DNA from: Porticoccaceae bacterium
Lineage (GTDB): Bacteria; Pseudomonadota; Gammaproteobacteria; Pseudomonadales; Porticoccaceae
Direction: 5' to 3'
DNA: 64,000 nucleotides
NCBI GenBank assembly: GCA_021773435.1
Contig: JAJFKC010000007.1
Location: 62,001-126,000 of the forward strand
Shown here: piece by piece, positions 1-8,576 of the stretch
How the letters are laid out: every line of letters begins with the position of its first letter
Position numbering within the stretch: position 1 is the first letter of the stretch
Notes under the pieces: generated by a model
What the model was told of the DNA's origin: nothing
Databases searched by the model: none
Seen by the model: only the letters and a program-made list of their open reading frames with translations
Position numbers and translations under genes: made by a program

Positions 1-392
1 TGGACAATCAATGGTTTGGCTAATTGCCGGGCCACCTGAGCGTGAATAATAAAGCTCTCCTCCTGCCAGGCAAGAGTATCTGCGCTGTAATATTTATCAA
101 GCCCCGTTTCGCCAATGCCAATAACATGGTTTGAACTCGCCAGCGCCTTGAGCTCATTAGCATCCGGAATCGGTTGCGCTTCGGACTGTAAAGGATGGAC
201 GCCAACCGAGGTATAAACATTGGGAAACTGTCCGACCAGGTCTTGCAGAGATTGAGCTGATTTAAGTGTCGTAGCAACAGATAAAAAACGCGTGACGCCG
301 TGCTCACGGCAGGCATTTATAAGTGCTTCGATTGAGCCATTATAGGGTGATAAATCCAGATGATCGAGGTGACAATGGGAATCAACCAGCAA
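1..392 (-). CDS. tatD: TatD family metal-dependent hydrolase, 3' part cut by window edge
   Basis: This is the N-terminal ~130 residues of a TatD-type metal-dependent deoxyribonuclease; the rest lies beyond base 1. Reading the minus strand from 392 gives the N-terminal metal motif SHCHLD, then GVHP and GIGETGLDKYYS, in the order and spacing of the TatD TIM barrel. The start is a TTG at 390-392, which gives the family-typical beginning MLVDSHCHLD. An in-frame TGA lies two codons upstream, so nothing longer is possible, and I see no clear Shine-Dalgarno sequence. A triple 19-bp repeat lies immediately upstream and may have altered the original start region. tatD commonly follows pilZ-holB-tmk in gammaproteobacteria, which agrees with the neighbours here. 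The family is secure; whether it acts on DNA or on other phosphoesters cannot be read from this fragment. Confidence 0.9.
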   Translation of the reverse strand, partial: MLVDSHCHLDHLDLSPYNGSIEALINACREHGVTRFLSVATTLKSAQSLQDLVGQFPNVYTSVGVHPLQSEAQPIPDANELKALASSNHVIGIGETGLDKYYSADTLAWQEESFIIHAQVARQLAKPLIV

Positions 393-437
393 TGCTATTC
401 AACTATTTTGGGGTCAGGATTCGGGGACAGGTTAGAG

Positions 438-494
438 GTTCTGGATCAGATCAAAAGTTCTGTATCAGATCAAAAGTTCAGGGTCAGATCGAAA
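438..494. repeat. Tandem repeat, 3 x 19 bp, between tatD and pilZ
   Basis: Three consecutive 19-bp units at 438-456, 457-475 and 476-494, each built on gttctg-atcagatcaaaa. Copies 1 and 2 differ by one base; copy 3 has diverged at several. The repeat fills most of the gap between the tatD start and the pilZ stop. It is one of many short tandem duplications in this window and is not a CRISPR, since there are no spacers. Confidence 0.9.
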
Positions 495-529
495 CCAGGT
501 CATACCCAATTCACATCAGGCAAGATAGA

Positions 530-886
530 TTACAGGGTATAAGTTGGTCGATCACTCGACAGCAATCCCGCAAGATGCGTTTCTATTTTGTTCACCAGCA
601 TTTCACTATTATCCTCTGGAAACTCAATGCCAACGCCCTGCCTGCGATGCCCTGAACTACCTGCGGGACTAATCCAGACAATTTTGCCTGCCAATGGAAT
701 CTTTTCCGGCTCATCCATCAACTCCAGCAAGATGAAAACATCATCTCCCAAAGAAAACTGCTTTCGAGTCGGGATAAACAAACCACTGTTCTTTAAAAAT
801 GGCATGTAGCAGGAATACAGTTCTTCCAAATCATTTAGCGTCACGTTAAGTATTCCGCTTCGAATCCCATTACCGCTATTTTTCAC
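530..886 (-). CDS. pilZ: PilZ domain protein, type IV pilus biogenesis
   Basis: Product resembles the founding PilZ protein of Pseudomonas, needed for assembly of type IV pili in the cytoplasm/inner membrane platform. The segments YMPFLKNSGLFIPT, FILLELMDEPEKIPLAGKIVW and NKIETHLAGLLSSDRPTYTL follow the pilZ family closely. The canonical c-di-GMP motifs RxxxR and DxSxxG are not evident, as is known for this non-c-di-GMP-binding subgroup. I chose the GTG at 884-886 because AGGTGA lies five bases upstream and the resulting 118 residues match the usual PilZ length; a TTG at 902-904 would add six residues. It lies downstream of holB on the same strand with about 75 bp between, as in the common tmk-holB-pilZ-tatD order. 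Confidence 0.9.
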   Translation of the reverse strand: MKNSGNGIRSGILNVTLNDLEELYSCYMPFLKNSGLFIPTRKQFSLGDDVFILLELMDEPEKIPLAGKIVWISPAGSSGHRRQGVGIEFPEDNSEMLVNKIETHLAGLLSSDRPTYTL

Positions 887-962
887 TAATGTCACCTGAA
901 GCAAGGAGTATCCGCACGATCACGGAATGATAACACAACTACCCTGACTGGAGCTGCATAGG

Positions 963-1913
963 TCACGGCCCCACCTTTTGCCAGCCAAACAACAGTTCTT
1001 CAGTCAATAATTGAGGGTTTGGATTGGTCTTACTCTGCAACAACTTTCTGGCAAAAAGCAATTGATCCAGAAAAACAAAATGTGTTCGAGCAGGCTGTCC
1101 GTTTTCTTTACCAACATCTAATAACCTTTTACTGTGCCAGGTCAGCATCCATTCCACTAATTCGATGGCTGGGATGGCCTTGGATTGCTCCGCTGCCTGA
1201 ACCGGTGACAGAAGTCCGCCCGCCACGTCGGCCAGCATTTGTTTAACCTGGTTGATTTGCTCTAACGCGCCTTCTTTAGCAATACTCACCGCTCGTAATG
1301 GTCGTCGACCGGCTGTCTCCAATAGCGCCTCGTAATCTTCTACGCCATCGCCAACGTTATCACGCAACCATTCCAGTGACAGCGCCCCGTTTGGGATTGG
1401 AAATAAAAATAATTGACAACGGCTGCGGATAGTCGCTAATAATTCGTTTTGCTGATGATCCACCAAAATCAGCAATGTCGATTTACCTGGCTCCTCGAGT
1501 GTTTTTAGTAACGCGTTTGCTGCATTGTGAGTCATGGCACCCACGGGGCTGACCAGCACCACACGCCAGCCCCCCAGCAGCGCTGTTTGACTGGCGAACC
1601 CAGCCAAATTTCGTATTGCGTCGACAGATATTGCCTTACCTTTTTGTTCCGGCTCGACAAGTAAAAGGTCCGGATGGGAGCCAGCTTTAACCAATTGGCA
1701 ATCTTTACAGGACATGCACGCAAAGTCATCAATGGGAGCCTGACAAAGCATTCTGGCTGCAAGGGCCACAGAAAAATGGGTTTTACCCACATCCGTTGGG
1801 CCACTGATTAACACTGCGTGGGGTAATTTGTCAGCTGACATCAAGCTTTGAAAAACCTGCCACTGCTGGTTTTGCCACGGATAGGGAATGTAGGGCTGAG
1901 AAGGTTCGTTCAT
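963..1913 (-). CDS. holB: DNA polymerase III subunit delta'
   Basis: Clamp-loader subunit of the replicative polymerase, 316 residues. The N-terminal AAA+ domain has a Walker A-like GPTDVGKT at residues 38-45 and a zinc module with cysteines at about 57, 66, 69 and 72 (CMSCKDC). The arginine-finger SRC motif is present in RSRCQ. The C-terminal part is the helical collar region. Length and domain order match the family. It follows tmk on the minus strand with a 99-bp gap that contains an 11-bp triple repeat, an unusual spacer for these normally tightly packed genes. Start is the ATG at 1911-1913. Confidence 0.95.
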   Translation of the reverse strand: MNEPSQPYIPYPWQNQQWQVFQSLMSADKLPHAVLISGPTDVGKTHFSVALAARMLCQAPIDDFACMSCKDCQLVKAGSHPDLLLVEPEQKGKAISVDAIRNLAGFASQTALLGGWRVVLVSPVGAMTHNAANALLKTLEEPGKSTLLILVDHQQNELLATIRSRCQLFLFPIPNGALSLEWLRDNVGDGVEDYEALLETAGRRPLRAVSIAKEGALEQINQVKQMLADVAGGLLSPVQAAEQSKAIPAIELVEWMLTWHSKRLLDVGKENGQPARTHFVFLDQLLFARKLLQSKTNPNPQLLTEELLFGWQKVGP

Positions 1914-1947
1914 GGCCTTTGTCGGAATTCAGTCAAACTTTAGTCGA

Positions 1948-1980
1948 AGTACGGTCAAAGTACGGTCAAAGTACGGTCGA
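1948..1980. repeat. Tandem repeat, 3 x 11 bp, upstream of holB
   Basis: Three units of agtacggtcaa at 1948-1958, 1959-1969 and 1970-1980, the last with one change. Related, more diverged copies (agtcaaactt, tagtcgaag) precede them. The array occupies the 5' leader of holB between it and tmk. Confidence 0.9.
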
Positions 1981-2006
1981 AATATTATCAAAATAAAGTA
2001 TGGCCA

Positions 2007-2029
2007 AGCTGCTCAGACTAGCTGCTCAG
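2007..2029. repeat. 13-bp tandem duplication across the tmk stop codon
   Basis: agctgctcag occurs at 2007-2016 and again at 2020-2029, giving a 13-bp unit. The tmk stop (2013-2015 on the minus strand) lies in the downstream copy, so the last codons and the stop of tmk belong to the duplicated segment. Confidence 0.8.
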
Positions 2030-2642
2030 CAAATTTATCTAGCACGCGGTGAATGGCTCCCGCGACATCATCAGGGCTATGCGACGCATCAATTAAGCGA
2101 TAACGCTCAGGTTGTTCGGCAAGTTGTTGGTGATAGCCCTGGCGAACCCGTTCAAAAAAAGCCAATTCTTCCATTTCAAACCGGTCGGGGTCGCCTCGCT
2201 GGGCGACTCGGGAAAGCCCAATTTGAGGTTCGATATCTAGTAACAGGGTCAAATCTGGTTGTAATTCCTTATGCACAAGATTTGCCAGCGTTTGTATCAA
2301 CTCAGTGTCTACCCCGCGACCACCACCTTGATAGGCAAATGTCGCATCCGTAAAACGATCACACAGCACCCAGGTTCCCTTATTCAGCGCGGGAAGGATT
2401 TTCTCATACAGATGTTGTGCTCTGGCCGCAAACATCAATAACAACTCAGTCATTATATCTACTGAAGCACTGCGATGGTCGAGCAATAAGCCGCGAATTT
2501 CCTCACCTAGCTCCGTGCCACCCGGCTCTCTTGTGCTAATAAATTCAATACCTCGAGCGACCAGCCATTGTTCAATGCAGGCGATATTAGTGCTCTTACC
2601 AACACCCTCGGTGCCTTCAAGTGTAATAAACTTACCTTTCAT
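2013..2642 (-). CDS. tmk: Thymidylate kinase
   Basis: Phosphorylates dTMP to dTDP in the cytoplasm for DNA synthesis; 209 residues, the normal length. The P-loop GTEGVGKS is at residues 10-17, the substrate-contact segment TREPGGTELGE follows, and the DRF motif with the lid-type stretch DATFAYQGGGRG is in the middle. Start is the ATG at 2640-2642, giving MKGKFITLEG. It stands between mltG and holB, the usual gammaproteobacterial order. The final codons are part of a 13-bp tandem duplication. Confidence 0.96.
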   Translation of the reverse strand: MKGKFITLEGTEGVGKSTNIACIEQWLVARGIEFISTREPGGTELGEEIRGLLLDHRSASVDIMTELLLMFAARAQHLYEKILPALNKGTWVLCDRFTDATFAYQGGGRGVDTELIQTLANLVHKELQPDLTLLLDIEPQIGLSRVAQRGDPDRFEMEELAFFERVRQGYHQQLAEQPERYRLIDASHSPDDVAGAIHRVLDKFAEQLV

Positions 2643-2707
2643 TAAAAATTCGCATCAGCCTTGTTTGTCCACTTGTTTGACCGGTTATTCGCAGTTTGAA
2701 CCGCGTT

Positions 2708-3751
2708 TCATTTTGCTAACGGAGTAGATCGATAAGTTTTGGTCCGCTTATTCACCTGGTATTTACGCACCGCCTTGTTATGTTCATCTAAAGTAGCGGA
2801 AAAATAATGTCGGCCATCGCCTCTCGCGACAAAATATAACGCTTTCCCAGGCGCCGGATGCAAGGCAGCATGGAGGGCTTCGGCGCCGGAGTTTGCTATT
2901 GGCGTGGGCGGTAGCCCTCTATTCATGTAGGTATTATAAGGTGAAGGCCTGCGCAAATGCTGTCGAGTTAGATCGCCTCTAAACGCTGCGCCAAGGCCAT
3001 AAATAACGGTTGGATCGGTTTGCAAAAGCATCCCTTTTTCTAAACGCCGAACAAATACCCCCGCGATCTGGCTCCTCTCTTCCGCTGCTCCGGTTTCCTT
3101 TTCTATGATAGAGGCCATAACCAGTGCTTGGTAGGGGCTCTCATAGGGCAAATCTTTTTGCCGCGCTGGCCATGATTCCGCCAGCATATCGACCATGGCT
3201 TGATGAGCCCGATTTAATATCGACAAATCACTATCGCCCGATCGATACATGTAGGTATCGGGCGCAAACCAGCCTTCGGGATTAGCGTTTTCGATACTCA
3301 AACTATTTGCTATATCGGCGGCGCTATACTCTGTAATGGTCTGCTGCAGGTTACTCGTCTCTGCTAAAACCAGGCGCCATTGGGCCAAAGTCCAACCCTC
3401 TGGAAATGTCACGGTGTACTGTCGAACCGCACCTCGGGTTAATTTGTCGACCAGGCTGACCAGGGTTTCGCCCTTGCTCAACAAATAATCTCCCGCCTTG
3501 ATATCGTCAAACCCGGACAGGCGAGCATAAATTTTAAGCGGCAATGCTGAGGCAATGATGCCCTGGTCCACCAGGTGGCCTGCCAACAAATTAAGTCCCA
3601 TACCACCTTCCACTTTCAATTCATAACCATCTTCAGCTACCAACAATGGTTGTGATATAACCTCTTGATACCAGCTCAAGATTAACAGTGTGGCCACCAC
3701 AACCACGGCGATGACTGCGCTCAACGACATAATTATTATTTTGCGAAGCAT
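2708..3751 (-). CDS. mltG: Endolytic murein transglycosylase MltG
   Basis: Inner-membrane lytic transglycosylase that cuts nascent glycan strands and so terminates peptidoglycan chains. A single membrane helix spans residues ~7-27, leaving a periplasmic LysM-like and catalytic (YceG) domain. The catalytic glutamate is E217 in MASIIEKETG, followed by ERSQIAGVFVRRL as in characterised MltG. Length 347 is typical. The gene overlaps the end of pabC by 16 bp, so the two are translated from one message. Start is the ATG at 3749-3751. Confidence 0.95.
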   Translation of the reverse strand: MLRKIIIMSLSAVIAVVVVATLLILSWYQEVISQPLLVAEDGYELKVEGGMGLNLLAGHLVDQGIIASALPLKIYARLSGFDDIKAGDYLLSKGETLVSLVDKLTRGAVRQYTVTFPEGWTLAQWRLVLAETSNLQQTITEYSAADIANSLSIENANPEGWFAPDTYMYRSGDSDLSILNRAHQAMVDMLAESWPARQKDLPYESPYQALVMASIIEKETGAAEERSQIAGVFVRRLEKGMLLQTDPTVIYGLGAAFRGDLTRQHLRRPSPYNTYMNRGLPPTPIANSGAEALHAALHPAPGKALYFVARGDGRHYFSATLDEHNKAVRKYQVNKRTKTYRSTPLAK

Positions 3752-4590
3752 GAGTATTGCCTCGCAAGTTCAGCGCTGATAAGTGAGGTTTGATTCTCAA
3801 AGCGCGTAGGAGTCGGTTTATACATTGTGCCGCGGCCTTCAGATCCGACCACCTCCGCCACAGGCGTTATACCGTTTACCGCATTGCAAATAAAAACCTC
3901 ATCAGCGTCGCCTAATATACCGAGACTAATATCCGTAATTTTTGGTTTTATACCCAAAGCGGGCATAAGCTGCGCAACTAATAAGTCCCGCATCACGCCA
4001 GCTACTCCGCAACTATCCAGAGATGGCGTCAACCATTGATCCTGGTATAACAGGAAGATATTACTACTCAGGGCTTCGACTACCTGGCCGGATTGGTCTA
4101 GTAACAGGCCATCACAACTGGAGGGTAACTCCATTGCTGCTATCACCTGATCCAAACGGTTTAAATGCTTGACACCCGCCAGCGCTGGGTTATGGGGCAA
4201 GCGGTATTGACACAACTGTAGAGTGATATTCTCGACGCCTACAACAGGTTCGAAATATTGAACCAGGCAGCGCGGCTTTGATTCGCTGTCGGCGGGATGA
4301 TAACGATAACCTCGGGGAGCATCGCCTGCAGTCAATATCAGTTTGACCAAGCCCTCACCGGCAAATTTTGGCAGGATATCCCCTAGTTGCACCTTCAACG
4401 CTTCAACGTTGCAGGGAATAACTAGCCTTTTAGCACCGCTTGCCAGTCGCGTTAAATGTCGATCGAGCAGAGGCAGCGTTCCCTGCCAAAGACGCATTGT
4501 CTCAAAAAGACCGTGCCCATAAACAAAGCCACGATCATCAGCGAGAATATTCTGGCAGAGCTTACCGTCGAGATACGTATTACCCGTCAT
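3736..4590 (-). CDS. pabC: Aminodeoxychorismate lyase
   Basis: PLP-dependent lyase (fold type IV) converting 4-amino-4-deoxychorismate to p-aminobenzoate for folate. Visible family features are DRGFVYGHGLFETMR near the N terminus, the PLP lysine in GVKHLNRLDQV, and EALSSNIFLL in the cofactor-binding half. I start it at the ATG 4588-4590 (284 residues, MTGNTYLDGKL), the usual family N terminus. An in-frame GTG at 4663-4665 would add 25 residues that look like a hydrophobic tail rather than enzyme; neither start has a strong ribosome site. Normally fabF lies directly upstream; here there is only a terminator and 200 bp before acpP. Confidence 0.93.
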   Translation of the reverse strand: MTGNTYLDGKLCQNILADDRGFVYGHGLFETMRLWQGTLPLLDRHLTRLASGAKRLVIPCNVEALKVQLGDILPKFAGEGLVKLILTAGDAPRGYRYHPADSESKPRCLVQYFEPVVGVENITLQLCQYRLPHNPALAGVKHLNRLDQVIAAMELPSSCDGLLLDQSGQVVEALSSNIFLLYQDQWLTPSLDSCGVAGVMRDLLVAQLMPALGIKPKITDISLGILGDADEVFICNAVNGITPVAEVVGSEGRGTMYKPTPTRFENQTSLISAELARQYSCFAK

Positions 4591-4701
4591 AAGCGGGCAC
4601 TCGCTGGCTGATAGCAACCATACCAACAGAACACAAAAACAGGATTGATAATCGTAGCGCGGCACCTGACCAGGAAGGCAGGTAGGCTAATACAAGTAGG
4701 C

Positions 4702-4740
4702 CAAAAATAAAACAGCCCACCTGTTTAGATCAGGTGGCCT
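4702..4740 (-). terminator. Rho-independent terminator of acpP
   Basis: On the minus strand a 7-bp stem (CCACCTG/CAGGTGG, arms 4717-4723 and 4731-4737, loop of 7, extended by two pairs past a mismatch) is followed by gctgttttattttt. It lies just after acpP, exactly where fabF would begin in relatives. Confidence 0.75.
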
Positions 4741-4746
4741 GACATA

Positions 4747-4798
4747 GTGTGGGCTTAGCTTAGGTGTGCGGGCTTGTTGAGTGTGCGGGCTTAGCTCA
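4747..4798. repeat. Imperfect tandem repeat (16-18 bp, 3 copies) across the acpP stop
   Basis: Units at 4747-4762, 4763-4780 and 4781-4798 all carry gtgtg(c)gggctt followed by agct/gttg. The copy at 4781-4798 contains the acpP stop codon and last codons; the other two lie downstream of the gene. Confidence 0.75.
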
Positions 4799-5027
4799 AG
4801 TTGCTCTTAATGTAGTTAATGGCATCCTGAACAGAGGCTAGTTTTTCAGCTTCTTCATCGGGTATTTCAGTATCAAATTCTTCTTCGAGAGCCATGATCA
4901 GTTCTACGGTGTCGAGGGAATCAGCGCCCAAATCATCGACAAAAGAAGAATCTGGCTTCACATCTTCTTCTTTGACACCCAGTTGCTCGGCAACCATTTT
5001 TAAAACGCGTTCTTCAATGTTGCTCAT
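4791..5027 (-). CDS. acpP: Acyl carrier protein
   Basis: Small acidic carrier of fatty-acyl intermediates, 78 residues. The phosphopantetheine attachment serine is S37 in [13 protein letters not shown]. Sequence and length are canonical. It follows fabG on the minus strand after a 280-bp gap, room for its own promoter, which fits the high level needed for ACP. A terminator lies right after it, so it appears to end a transcription unit rather than read into fabF as in most relatives. Confidence 0.97.
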   Translation of the reverse strand: MSNIEERVLKMVAEQLGVKEEDVKPDSSFVDDLGADSLDTVELIMALEEEFDTEIPDEEAEKLASVQDAINYIKSNLS

Positions 5028-5307
5028 GGCAATCAGTTCTCCTTAAATAGAGGTTTTGTTCAAGTTGCTGTTTCTAATATGTAGTTAAACGGCCTAGCCC
5101 AATATCTCTTCAAATACTAAGTTCAATTCATCGTAATCAAGTTGAAACGTACTGCCTACCTAATTATCCAGGGGCTTTATTTCCCGATTCAAGCAGCTCA
5201 TTTATGATTTTATACCACTTCCCGATCAACCTGGTCGCGCATTTTACCTGAAAAACTTTAATACGTAACCGTTTTTATCACGGCCTCAAAAGCCACTCTT
5301 TAGTAAC

Positions 5308-6051
5308 TCAATTCATGTACATGCCACCATTCACCTCGATGGTCTCGCCGGTGATATAGGCACCCCCATCGTCAGCCAGGAAAGCTACTACAGTTGCGAT
5401 CTCTTCGGGCTGACCAAAGCGGGCCAAAGGTATATTAGCCAACATCGCATCACGATTGGCTTCATCCAGTTCTCGGGTCATATCGGTATCGATAAAGCCG
5501 GGCGCGACGGTATTCACGGTGATGTTCCTGGAGCCAATTTCTTTCGCCAGAGAACGACCAAAACCCGCCACCCCCGCTTTGGTGGCTGCGTAGTTGGTCT
5601 GCCCGGCATTACCCATTGAGCCCACCACCGAGCTAATATTGATAATCCGGCCCCAGCGAGCTTTAGTCATCCCTTTCACGCAGGCTTTGCATAATCTGAA
5701 AATGCCGGTCAGGTTAGTATCCAGTACGGCACCCCACTCATCATCTTTCATGCGCATTAATAAATTATCGCGGGTAATACCGGCATTGTTGACCAGTATC
5801 AGCGGCGCGCCATATTTATCATTGATCGCACTAATCACCGCCTTAATATCATCGCCATTGGCTACGTCTAAACGCATCCCGCAGCCGGTAATATTTTTCT
5901 CAGAAAAGCGCTGAGTAATACGTTCAGCGCCCTCCTCTGAGGTTGCGGTGCCTACCACTATCGCCCCGGCAGCCCCCAGAGTATCAGCTATTGCAGCGCC
6001 GATGCCTCTGCTCGCGCCGCTGACCAAAGCGACTTTTCCTTCTAAGCTCAT
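5308..6051 (-). CDS. fabG: 3-oxoacyl-[ACP] reductase
   Basis: NADPH-dependent short-chain dehydrogenase that reduces 3-ketoacyl-ACP in fatty-acid elongation. The cofactor motif GASRGIG is at residues 12-18, NNAG at 88-91, and the catalytic set S141, Y154, K158 (YAATK) is in place. Length 247 is typical. It is followed by acpP and preceded by fabD with a 67-bp gap, the classic fab order. Start is the ATG at 6049-6051. Confidence 0.96.
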   Translation of the reverse strand: MSLEGKVALVSGASRGIGAAIADTLGAAGAIVVGTATSEEGAERITQRFSEKNITGCGMRLDVANGDDIKAVISAINDKYGAPLILVNNAGITRDNLLMRMKDDEWGAVLDTNLTGIFRLCKACVKGMTKARWGRIINISSVVGSMGNAGQTNYAATKAGVAGFGRSLAKEIGSRNITVNTVAPGFIDTDMTRELDEANRDAMLANIPLARFGQPEEIATVVAFLADDGGAYITGETIEVNGGMYMN

Positions 6052-6118
6052 AGTTTTCTCTCTTCATGGTTTTTGCTTTCATTTGACTAGATTACTGCCC
6101 TCTATCAACAGCCGTTAC

Positions 6119-7072
6119 CTATGCTTGTACCGCAACGGCTTTGATAGCATCTTCAAGGCTGTCTGGCGTATCGCTTGATAATAGTTGCAAGCTTTTATCG
6201 ATGCGCCTATTCAAACCACATAAAACCTTGCCTGGGCCGCACTCGACGGTCGTATCCGCACCTTCACTTATCAGCATCTTCACGCAATCCACCCATCGAA
6301 CCGGACTATAGATTTGCTCAATCACTAAGGTGCGGATCAATTCTGGATCTTTTTCAATTTTGCCATGAACATTTTGTACAACAGGTATTTGCGGTTGATG
6401 AAAAGTAACAACAGCGAGGTCCACCGCTAACCGGTCTGCTGCGGGCTTCATTAATCTGGTATGAAATGGCGCACTTACCGCCAATGGTAAGGCGCGCTTT
6501 GCACCCGCTTCCTTACAAAGCTCAATGGCTCGATCCACTGCCGCGCTATTACCAGCAATCACCACCTGACCGGGCGCATTGAAATTGACCCCAGCTACCT
6601 CCTCATCCTGCGCTGCTTGCTCACAGCTATGACTTATCGCCGCGTCATCGAGGCCAATTATGGCCGCCATCGCGCCAAGACCACTTGGTACCGCTTCCTG
6701 CATATAGGCACCACGCAGCTGGACCAGTTTGACGGCATCGGCAAAATCGATAACACCGGCACATACCAGCGCAGACCATTCACCGAGGCTGTGGCCTGCC
6801 AATATAGACGGCTGGACGCCTTGCTTAGCTTCCCAGGCTCGCCACATCGCAACACTGGCGGTCAACAGAATGGGTTGGGTTTTTTCCGTTAGATTAATCT
6901 CTTCCTGGCTTCCGTGTTGGACCATGTCCCAAACGTCATAAGCAAGCACTTCGCTGGCCTGCTTAAAGGTCTTTTCAATGACCGGATTTTGCTGTGCAAG
7001 ATCAGCCAACATACCGATCTTCTGTGACCCCTGCCCCGGAAATACGAAGGCAAGCTTGTTATTTGCTGACAT
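6119..7072 (-). CDS. fabD: Malonyl-CoA:ACP transacylase
   Basis: Transfers malonyl groups from CoA to ACP. The N-terminal FPGQGSQ motif, the nucleophile elbow GHSLG at residues 93-97 (Ser95), and the downstream FHTRLM histidine segment are all present. Length 317 matches FabD. It lies between plsX and fabG; fabH, which sits between plsX and fabD in enterobacteria, is absent, as is known in Pseudomonas. Start is the ATG at 7070-7072. Confidence 0.96.
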   Translation of the reverse strand: MSANNKLAFVFPGQGSQKIGMLADLAQQNPVIEKTFKQASEVLAYDVWDMVQHGSQEEINLTEKTQPILLTASVAMWRAWEAKQGVQPSILAGHSLGEWSALVCAGVIDFADAVKLVQLRGAYMQEAVPSGLGAMAAIIGLDDAAISHSCEQAAQDEEVAGVNFNAPGQVVIAGNSAAVDRAIELCKEAGAKRALPLAVSAPFHTRLMKPAADRLAVDLAVVTFHQPQIPVVQNVHGKIEKDPELIRTLVIEQIYSPVRWVDCVKMLISEGADTTVECGPGKVLCGLNRRIDKSLQLLSSDTPDSLEDAIKAVAVQA

Positions 7073-7196
7073 AGATATCTCTATTGTTGTTAATGGTTTG
7101 CATTGCAGAGTTTAATATCACGAGGTTCAAAATTAGAGTTGAGCACCTTGTTCGTCCCACCGCGGAAGTAACAATCAATTCAGTCCAACGTTAGAC

Positions 7197-8219
7197 TCAG
7201 CGAGATTGTTTTTCAAGGTAGCCGGCAATGCGTTCAGGGATATTTGCTGCAGCCGATCGAGCCGCTCGCCCGAGAGCGCTTACATAAGCACGTTGGTCAG
7301 CACTACCGTGGCTTTTTATCACCACATTATTAAGCCCAAGTAAAATTGCACCGTTATAAGCAGCTGGGCTATAGGTATTTTTCAGCTCGCGGATAATCGA
7401 CTGCTCAGTGTCGTTGCCGAGCGCCGCACCTTTAGTTTCACTCGCTGTTGCAAAACCAGCCAACTCGCCCAAAATCATTCTGGCCGCACCCTCGCTGGCT
7501 TTTAATAGGATATTACCGATAAAGCCATCGCAAACGACAATATCGACCTCACCTTTAAGAAGTTCATCCGCTTCAATAAAACCGACGTAGTTTATTCGTG
7601 AATCGCCACTCAACAGCTGCGCAGATTCTTTAACCAGCTTGTTACCCTTGATCGATTCTTTACCGATATTGAGCAGGGCAACCGTCGGCACTACGATACC
7701 TTCGATCCCCTTTACCAGCGCTGTCGCCATTAACGCAAATTGCTGCAGTTGTGTTGCGGCACAATCAACATTAGCGCCCATATCCAGCACATAGCAGCCG
7801 CCATTTTTGGTCGGTAACGCGGTACAGATAGCTGGACGATCAACATCTTTATGGCTGCCTAACAAGGCTAAACCCATGGCCATCAGCGCCCCGGTGTTAC
7901 CACCGCTAATACAGGCATCAGCATCGCTCTCGGCAACCGCCTTAATTGCAAGCCACATGGATGAATCCCGCTTATGCCTTAGCGCGGAAGAGGCAGATTC
8001 ATCATCAGTGACAGATTGGCTGCTATATTTGACCCGGCATCGGTCGATACCGGCAGGATCGTGGCCGGGCAGGTGCTTGAGTAATTCGTCTTGCTGGCCG
8101 TACAGGGTTAATTCAACATCCGGGTTTTCTCTCAGGTATTGAATCGCTGCAGGGATAACGACCTTTGGCCCTTCATCCCCACCCATCGCATCTAAGGCAA
8201 GTTGCAGGCGGCTTTCCAA
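7197..8219 (-). CDS. plsX: Phosphate acyltransferase PlsX
   Basis: Makes acyl-phosphate from acyl-ACP for phospholipid synthesis. Typical segments are ALDAMGGDEGPK at the N terminus, ISGGNTGALMAMG, and VCDGFIGNILLKASEG. The start at 8217-8219 is a TTG giving MESRLQLALDAMGG, 340 residues; an ATG eleven codons later (MGGDEGPK) is possible but would clip the first beta strand. It lies about 20 bp after rpmF, so the two are almost certainly co-transcribed, as in most gammaproteobacteria. Confidence 0.95.
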   Translation of the reverse strand: MESRLQLALDAMGGDEGPKVVIPAAIQYLRENPDVELTLYGQQDELLKHLPGHDPAGIDRCRVKYSSQSVTDDESASSALRHKRDSSMWLAIKAVAESDADACISGGNTGALMAMGLALLGSHKDVDRPAICTALPTKNGGCYVLDMGANVDCAATQLQQFALMATALVKGIEGIVVPTVALLNIGKESIKGNKLVKESAQLLSGDSRINYVGFIEADELLKGEVDIVVCDGFIGNILLKASEGAARMILGELAGFATASETKGAALGNDTEQSIIRELKNTYSPAAYNGAILLGLNNVVIKSHGSADQRAYVSALGRAARSAAANIPERIAGYLEKQSR

Positions 8220-8239
8220 AAAGGCTTAGTCCAGATAGA

Positions 8240-8425
8240 TTAGTCGTCGTTATCACTCTCAACGACTTTCTGGCCGCGATAAAAGCCATCTGCGGTGACA
8301 TGATGGCGAAGATGTTTCTCGCCACTAACCTGATCGACAGACAGCGTAGCGCCCGAACCCAGGGCGTCGTGGGAGCGGCGCATGCCACGTCTTGATCGGG
8401 TTTTGCGGCTCTTTTGTACGGCCAT
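8240..8425 (-). CDS. rpmF: 50S ribosomal protein L32
   Basis: Sixty-one residues, very basic at the N terminus ([20 protein letters not shown]), as in L32. This copy lacks the paired zinc cysteines found in some L32 proteins, so it is of the zinc-free type. It sits between yceD and plsX in the standard order and shares their strand. A good ribosome site (agagga) precedes the ATG at 8423-8425. Confidence 0.95.
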   Translation of the reverse strand: MAVQKSRKTRSRRGMRRSHDALGSGATLSVDQVSGEKHLRHHVTADGFYRGQKVVESDNDD

Positions 8426-8576
8426 GGTTTTCTCCTCTGGTCACTATCGCAAGTTTAGACTTAATTGCGATTCATTTACTTACTAAATGAACTTGGCTAA
8501 ATGAACGCGCTAAATATTTGTTTAATACCCTACTAATCTATAAATAAAAACAACCAAATCAATATCAGGAATGCGA

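Noticed and set aside
438-494. Direct repeats that might be a CRISPR array
   Set aside because: The units are contiguous with no spacers and there are no cas genes; this is a plain tandem repeat.
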